Assembly (NCBI GenBank): GCA_021808985.1
Contig: JAKBAQ010000077.1
Span: forward strand, 1-10,873
DNA: 10,873 nt
From: Pseudomonadota bacterium
GTDB taxonomy: Bacteria > Pseudomonadota > Alphaproteobacteria > Acetobacterales > Acetobacteraceae
Direction of reading: 5' to 3'
Under the pieces are notes generated by a model that saw only the letters and a program-made list of their open reading frames with translations, did not search any database and was not told where the DNA came from. Shown in pieces: positions 7,164-10,873 of the stretch; the first letter of the stretch is position 1; every line of letters begins with the position of its first letter. A program made the position numbers and the translations under genes.

Positions 7164-8407
7164 CCCAATTCAATGTTTTGGAAAAGTACGCTGGGGCAGA
7201 GCGACTGACTTCGCTAGATTTGTTTGCCGGCGCTGGCGGACTGTCCGAAGGACTGCGCGAAGCTGGGTTCGAGTCGCTTTATGCTAATGAGATTTCTCTG
7301 CGCTATGCACAAACTTATGCCACCAACCACCCGGGCACGCATGTCGATAGCCGGGACATTCGCAAGGTCGATGCGCGCAAAGTGCGCAGCCTACTGGGGT
7401 TGAAGCGCGGCGAATTGGATTTGATCGCTGGTGGCCCGCCCTGCCAAGGCTTTTCCATTAATGCGCCCAAACGCTCTACCGAGGATTCGCGGAACCACCT
7501 TTTCCGCGAATACCTGCGGTTCGTGACCGAGTTTCAGCCCCGGACGGTCATGATCGAGAATGTCCCCGGCATGGTGTCGTTTGAAGGCGGCGCAACGCTG
7601 GACGCAATTCTCGAATCGCTCAAACGCCTTGGCTATGACGCCGATGTGCGCATCCTGTATGCGCCCCATTACGGCATTCCGCAAACCCGCTGGCGCACTA
7701 TCATCCTGGGCGGACGGAACGGCCTAGACCCGCAGGCGCTATTCCCGGAACCGCTGCGCCAAGCGCCGATGCGGGTGAATTTTACCGCGCAATTCGCGGG
7801 CAAGAATTTGGTGAATTTGCCTCGCTCATTGGAACTACCTTCGCATGTTACGGTCAGGGACGCCATCGGAGACTTGCCGACTCTACGTAACGGAGAGATT
7901 GGCGAACTCGTCAAAGATTACCGGCACCCGGCCGATAATCCGTATCAGCAATTGATGCGGGTGGCTTCAACAGGCGTGACGTGCCACGAGGCAGCGCGGT
8001 TGAGCAAGATCAACCTTGAACGTATGACGCACATCCCGCCGGGCGGGAACTGGACGGACATTCCCGAGGCCCTGCTGCCACGTGGGATGCGCAGAGCACG
8101 GCGCAGCGACCACACGAAGCGCTACGGGAGGGTCAATCCTGACGGTCTTGCTTCCACCATTCTGACCAAGTGTGATCCCCATTGGGGCGCTTACTTCCAT
8201 TACGAGCAGGACAGGGCTTTTACCGTGCGCGAAGCGGCGCGCATCCAGTCCTTTCCGGATACCTACATTTTCTGTGGGTCGCGGGTTGAGCAATACGAAC
8301 AAGTAGGTAACGCTGTGCCGCCGTTACTGGGCGCTGCCGTCGGGCGGGCTATTGCCCATGTTCTGAGGAATGACACTAAAAAAGAGCGCAAAGCAGGGGC
8401 AGCATAG
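7160..8407 (+). CDS. Type II DNA (cytosine-5-)-methyltransferase
   Basis: A 415-residue C5-cytosine DNA methyltransferase with the canonical motif order. Motif I is LDLFAGAGGLSEGLREAGF (19-37). Motif IV is AGGPPCQGFS with nucleophile Cys95. Motif VI is ENV (133-135) and motif VIII is QTRWR (175-179). A variable region with the target-recognition domain spans about 185-330, then motif IX (REAARIQSFPD, 357-367) and motif X (VGNAVPPLL, 382-390). It should methylate the site cut by the adjacent endonuclease and so protect the host. The start is ATG 7160, overlapping the RHH stop, with GAAGAG (7145-7150) as ribosome-binding site. Its stop shares one base with the endonuclease start. Codon use is more AT-rich and less G-biased than in the flanking host genes. 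All motifs look functional. Confidence 0.95.
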   Translation: MTQFNVLEKYAGAERLTSLDLFAGAGGLSEGLREAGFESLYANEISLRYAQTYATNHPGTHVDSRDIRKVDARKVRSLLGLKRGELDLIAGGPPCQGFSINAPKRSTEDSRNHLFREYLRFVTEFQPRTVMIENVPGMVSFEGGATLDAILESLKRLGYDADVRILYAPHYGIPQTRWRTIILGGRNGLDPQALFPEPLRQAPMRVNFTAQFAGKNLVNLPRSLELPSHVTVRDAIGDLPTLRNGEIGELVKDYRHPADNPYQQLMRVASTGVTCHEAARLSKINLERMTHIPPGGNWTDIPEALLPRGMRRARRSDHTKRYGRVNPDGLASTILTKCDPHWGAYFHYEQDRAFTVREAARIQSFPDTYIFCGSRVEQYEQVGNAVPPLLGAAVGRAIAHVLRNDTKKERKAGAA

Positions 8408-9309
8408 TGGCAGGAAAGATTTGGGAGTTTTTCGGTTATCGGTCCGATGACAACTCGGCGGCGGCAGTGACAGCCGCGACGGATAAACAATGCCCCTACT
8501 TGTCCGAGGTGTGCGAAAAGCGGTTGAGTGACGGGGTCATTGCCGGGGTTTGCACCATTAAGCCAGTGACGTCTGGCCCGGTTATTTGCTGTCCTATCCG
8601 CTTATACGCGGACAAATATCGTATCTTGTATGACGTAGCAAAAATCGCGTTTGGGAAAGATTTCGAGCTGATCGCAGGCGGGCAAGCATCGGCACGGGCG
8701 AGAGCGAAACAAGCGCCTGTCGTGGCGGTGTTCGGCAAACGCTGGGGCGGTGAATTACGCTTGCCGCAAAAGGACGGCGCGGGAAGCTACTTCGTGGATT
8801 GGGTACTGGCCTTGCTAGATGTCAACGGAAAATTGACCGAATTCGTTGCCGTTGAGGTCCAGACCATCGACACAACCGGCAACTACCGCAACGGGCGTGA
8901 AGGCTTACTCACGCCGGAACGAACGAACCCGGCGACTACGGCTGGCTTGAACTGGGAAAACGTCAACAAGCGCATTTTGCCGCAACTGATTTACAAGGGG
9001 CAGGTGCTGCAACGTGAAGCGCTTTGCCGAAAGGGCTTGTTTTTCGTCTGCCCGCAACCGGTTTACACGCGAATCATGGCGCGCCTTGGCGGTGTTGGCG
9101 GTTTAATCCGCTATGCCTTGCAACCAGCGTCGATCACATTTCTTGCTTACGAACACGAGGAGTCGGGACTCATCGACGGGGCCACGGTGCCGCTGAAAGC
9201 ATTGCCACCTCACTCGACCACGGTTTACAAGGTCCAAGAGGCGTTTAACAACGTCACTTTGCCCGATGAAAACGTGTATCGAACCGCCATCGAAGCCGCA
9301 CTTGGGTGA
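8407..9309 (+). CDS. NotI-like type II restriction endonuclease
   Basis: A 300-residue protein resembling NotI family endonucleases (PD-(D/E)XK fold). The active-site pattern is FVDWVLALLD (D131) followed by FVAVEVQTIDTTGNY with E150-x-Q152. This D...ExQ version, and the EVQ-T-D-TTGNY context, is what I recognise from NotI. Near the N-terminus lie C29, C36, C49 and C61/C62 (CPYLSEVC, RLSDGVIAGVC, GPVICCPIR), consistent with the four-cysteine iron-binding fold in the NotI structure. NotI is longer (about 380 residues), so terminal extensions are missing here. The likely start is GTG 8407, with AGGGG at 8395-8399 as ribosome-binding site, directly after the methyltransferase. Cleavage of GCGGCCGC or a related GC-rich site is inference; specificity may differ. 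Confidence 0.85.
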   Translation: MAGKIWEFFGYRSDDNSAAAVTAATDKQCPYLSEVCEKRLSDGVIAGVCTIKPVTSGPVICCPIRLYADKYRILYDVAKIAFGKDFELIAGGQASARARAKQAPVVAVFGKRWGGELRLPQKDGAGSYFVDWVLALLDVNGKLTEFVAVEVQTIDTTGNYRNGREGLLTPERTNPATTAGLNWENVNKRILPQLIYKGQVLQREALCRKGLFFVCPQPVYTRIMARLGGVGGLIRYALQPASITFLAYEHEESGLIDGATVPLKALPPHSTTVYKVQEAFNNVTLPDENVYRTAIEAALG

Positions 9310-9348
9310 TGGTGAAGAAAAAAAATCCACGATCTTTGAATGAAGGTT

Positions 9349-9368
9349 TGGGGTTTCACCCACGTCTG
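9349..9368 (+). repeat. Third att-like motif inside the island
   Basis: TGGG-GTTTCA-CCCACGTCTG aligns without gaps to TGGG-AATGAT-CCCACGTCTG at the guaA junction (6583-6602), with 15 of 20 positions identical including a 10-bp exact block. The TGGG/CCCA inverted arrangement with 6-nt spacing is kept. It begins 39 nt after the endonuclease stop. It may be a decayed att core from an earlier or nested insertion; that interpretation is inference. Confidence 0.55.
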
Positions 9369-9426
9369 AAGATAGCGTTTTTCTCAGTAGGGCGCGACCA
9401 TACGTTGCTTATCTAGAGGAATGGCC

Positions 9427-9450
9427 GCCACGGCTCAGCGTGGTATTTTT
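9427..9450 (+). terminator. Probable rho-independent terminator after R-M operon
   Basis: CCACG (9428-9432) pairs with CGTGG (9439-9443) around GCTCAG, with a possible extra G-T pair (9427/9444), followed by TATTTTT. The stem is short, so strength is uncertain. The position between the endonuclease and the island edge fits an operon end. Confidence 0.45.
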
Positions 9451-9513
9451 CGTGGCATCAAATCTGCAGGTCAAAGAAAACGCATTGATTTTATTGGATA
9501 TTTTAGTGTTGTT

Positions 9514-9519
9514 TATAAT
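9514..9519 (+). promoter_or_regulatory. Perfect -10 box TATAAT at island right edge
   Basis: TATAAT lies 18 nt before the ATG of the next host gene, downstream of an AT-rich stretch (about 9473-9513). The best -35 at 17-bp spacing is TTATTG (9491-9496), which is weak; TTGATT at 9485 is too far. Transcription would start near 9526, giving an almost leaderless message. The box abuts the GAGTGGGA junction, so it was created or brought by the insertion. Confidence 0.45.
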
Positions 9520-9532
9520 CGAGTGGGAGTAG
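9515..9532 (+). repeat. Right island junction (attR-like): relic of original guaA 3' end
   Basis: ATAATCGAGTGGGAGTAG reads I-I-E-W-E-stop, matching the guaA terminus T-I-E-W-E-stop. It shares GAGTGGGA (9521-9528) with 6580-6587. Upstream bases no longer encode P-P-G, as expected if crossover occurred in these codons. After it the sequence returns to host style. The purine-rich GTGGGAG also serves as Shine-Dalgarno for the next gene, which is the alternative explanation for part of the match. Confidence 0.7.
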
Positions 9533-9536
9533 GCGC

Positions 9537-10379
9537 ATGATGAAGACCACCGCGAACGCGGCGCAGGCTGATTACTGGAACGCGCTGGCGGGGCAGACCT
9601 GGGCGCGGTTTCAGGCGCAGCTGGACCGCCAGATAGAGCCGCTGGGGCGCGAGGCGATGCGGGTGCTGGCGCCGCGCGCGGGGGAGCGGATTCTCGACAT
9701 TGGCTGCGGCTGCGGCCAGACGACGATGGAGCTGGCGGCGCTGACCGGGGCTGGCGGCTATGTGAAGGGGGCTGATATTTCAGCGCCGATGCTCGAGATC
9801 GCCAAGGCGCGGCCGGTGTTGCCGGGTGCGGTGGCGCCGGTGTTCGAGCAGGCGGACGCGCAGGTGGCCAGCTTTGGCGATGGCGCGTTCGATGCCGCGT
9901 TCAGCCGGTTCGGGGTTATGTTCTTTGCTGATCCAGTGGCGGCGTTCGCCAATATCCGCCGGGCGTTGCGCCCGGGCGGGCGGCTGGCGTTTGTGTGCTG
10001 GCGGCCGTTTGCCGAGAATGTGTGGATGCGCGCGCCGCAGGAAGCGGCGGCACCCTTCATGCCCGCAAGCCCGGCGGCGGACCCGATGGCGCCCGGCCCG
10101 TTCGCTTTTGCCGATGCGGCGCGGGTGCTCGGGATTCTGGGCGATGCCGGGTTCAAGGACATTGCGCTTGAGAAATTCGATTGCCTGATCGGCGGCGGGG
10201 ATTTGGCGCAGAGCCTGGAGCTGGCGCTGCGCGTGGGGCCGCTGGGCGGCGCGCTGCGCGAGCACCCGGAGCTGACGCAGACGGTGAGCGGGGCGGTGCG
10301 GGACGCGCTGGCGGGGTATGTGACGCCCAAGGGCGTGCTGATGCCAGCAGCAACCTGGATTGTGCGGGCGCAGGCGTAA
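9537..10379 (+). CDS. Class I SAM-dependent methyltransferase (UbiE/type-11-like)
   Basis: A 280-residue small-molecule-type methyltransferase of unknown substrate. The N-terminal part (QADYWNALAGQTWARFQAQLDRQIEPLG) is a helical lid common to this group. Motif I is ILDIGCGCGQTT (52-63), the acidic residue after strand 2 is D80 (GADIS), and motif IV-VI is FDAAFSRFGVMFFADP...LRPGGRLAFVCW (118-155). ATG 9537 and ATG 9540 are both usable. GGGAG (9525-9529) is 7 nt before the first and lies inside the guaA-terminus relic. In the uninterrupted chromosome the gene would have begun 4 nt after the guaA stop, making it part of the gua operon. Composition is host-like. It is followed after 17 nt by the hydrolase gene. 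Confidence 0.88.
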   Translation: MMKTTANAAQADYWNALAGQTWARFQAQLDRQIEPLGREAMRVLAPRAGERILDIGCGCGQTTMELAALTGAGGYVKGADISAPMLEIAKARPVLPGAVAPVFEQADAQVASFGDGAFDAAFSRFGVMFFADPVAAFANIRRALRPGGRLAFVCWRPFAENVWMRAPQEAAAPFMPASPAADPMAPGPFAFADAARVLGILGDAGFKDIALEKFDCLIGGGDLAQSLELALRVGPLGGALREHPELTQTVSGAVRDALAGYVTPKGVLMPAATWIVRAQA

Positions 10380-10396
10380 GCGGAGAGTTTGAGGCC

Positions 10397-10873
10397 ATGA
10401 CATTGCAGATTGCGGTTATTCCGGTCACCCCGTTTCAGCAGAATTGCACGCTGATCTGGAATTCAGAGACGTTGCGCGGGGCGGTGGTGGACCCTGGCGG
10501 CGATGTGCCGCAGCTGCTCGCCGCGATTAAGCAGGCCGGGATTACGGTGACGGATATTTTCCTCACGCACGGGCATATGGACCATGCGGGCGGCGCGGCG
10601 GAGCTGGCGGCGGCGCTGGGGGTGAAGATTACCGGGCCGGGGGTGGAGGATAAATTCCTGCTCGACGGCATGGCGGAGCAGGCGCGGATGTTCGGCTTCG
10701 CGGCGCAGAACTGCGCGCCGGATGCGTGGCTGCGCGAGGGCGATGAGGTGAGCATGGCGGGCGAGACGTTCGAGGTGCTGCACTGCCCGGGGCATACGCC
10801 GGGGCATGTGGTGTTCATCAACCGGGCGGCGAATTTCGGCATGGTGGGCGATGTGCTGTTCCGCAACTCCATA
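10397..10873 (+). CDS. YcbL-like metallo-beta-lactamase-fold hydrolase, 3' end outside window
   Basis: The frame is open from ATG 10397 to the window end (159 codons). It begins MTLQIAVIPVTPFQQNCTLIW, then VVDPGGD, the metal-binding motif T-H-G-H-M-D-H, the spacer ITGPGVEDKFLLDGMAEQ and the next metal ligand region LHCPGHTPGHVVF, and reaches GDVLF (further metal ligand Asp). This order and wording match E. coli YcbL, a glyoxalase II-like thioester hydrolase; the E. coli protein is about 215 residues, so roughly a quarter is missing. GGAGAG (10382-10387) is a suitable ribosome-binding site. Hydrolysis of S-lactoylglutathione or a related thioester is inferred from the family. It is probably co-transcribed with the methyltransferase upstream. 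Confidence 0.92.
   Translation, partial: MTLQIAVIPVTPFQQNCTLIWNSETLRGAVVDPGGDVPQLLAAIKQAGITVTDIFLTHGHMDHAGGAAELAAALGVKITGPGVEDKFLLDGMAEQARMFGFAAQNCAPDAWLREGDEVSMAGETFEVLHCPGHTPGHVVFINRAANFGMVGDVLFRNSI

Larger units (their letters stand above)
6592..9520. mobile_element. guaA-integrated R-M island, integrase decayed
   Basis: The island is delimited by an imperfect repeat of the guaA terminal codons on both sides. Relative to flanking genes it has lower GC and loses the strong G-over-C bias of the coding strand. Its cargo is an RHH protein, a DNA C5-methyltransferase and a NotI-like endonuclease. Recombinase genes survive only as fragments (6695-6736 and reverse 6796-6867), so it should be non-mobile unless an integrase acts in trans. 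Exact boundaries depend on where crossover fell inside GAGTGGGA. Confidence 0.72.

Noticed and set aside
6904..7287. Overlapping + strand frame covering the palindrome, RHH gene and methyltransferase start.
   Set aside because: It starts inside the palindrome and reads the RHH and methyltransferase genes out of frame. The product has no family resemblance, while the other frame gives a clear RHH fold.
9421..9540. 39-codon open frame starting ATG 9421 and preceded by AGAGGA.
   Set aside because: The Shine-Dalgarno-like sequence touches the ATG with no usable spacing. The product is unrecognisable, and the frame runs through the probable terminator, the -10 box and the att repeat.
1..10873. 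tRNA or rRNA genes, CRISPR arrays, intact insertion sequences or transposases.
   Set aside because: None seen on either strand. No spaced identical repeats, cloverleaf-like sequences or transposase motifs beyond the recombinase fragments listed.

Overview
The window is a high-GC bacterial chromosome segment, most likely from an alphaproteobacterium and possibly Acetobacteraceae. That is inferred from gene content and from very G-rich coding strands, not from a database match. Every intact gene lies on the + strand. The left part (1-6591) is housekeeping: a Ppx/GppA-type phosphatase whose 5' end lies outside the window, rlmE, guaB, an RsmB-type rRNA methyltransferase, a GNAT acetyltransferase and guaA. 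The genes are packed operon-style, with ATGA or GTGA stop/start overlaps at ppx-rlmE, guaB-rsmB and rsmB-GNAT, and a 17-nt gap before guaA. guaB and guaA encode the two consecutive steps from IMP to XMP to GMP.

The middle part (about 6592-9520) is a small foreign island inserted at the 3' end of guaA, a known integration hot spot. Base composition drops: by hand count, bases 7441-7500 are 33/60 G+C against 43/60 at 5881-5940. The island starts with a rho-independent terminator and a short remnant of a P4/DUF4102-type tyrosine integrase. Next is a reverse-strand helix-turn-helix remnant with an in-frame stop, resembling a serine-recombinase C-terminus. A perfect 12-bp-arm palindrome follows, and then a tightly packed three-gene unit: a ribbon-helix-helix (RHH) protein, a C5-cytosine DNA methyltransferase and a NotI-like restriction endonuclease. 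I read the unit as a type II restriction-modification (R-M) system with a possible RHH-type regulator instead of the usual HTH C protein.

At the right edge, bases 9515-9532 again spell the last codons of guaA (I-I-E-W-E-stop) and share the 8-mer GAGTGGGA with the real guaA end. I take this as attR, the displaced original guaA terminus. A third att-like motif at 9349-9368 shares TGGG-N6-CCCACGTCTG with the left junction. No intact integrase is present, so the island looks immobilised.

The right part (9537-10873) returns to host composition with a class I SAM-dependent methyltransferase and a YcbL-like metallo-beta-lactamase-fold hydrolase cut by the window end. Before insertion the methyltransferase would have begun 4 nt after the guaA stop, so the island seems to have split a compact operon. 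A perfect TATAAT at the island edge may now drive the stranded downstream genes.
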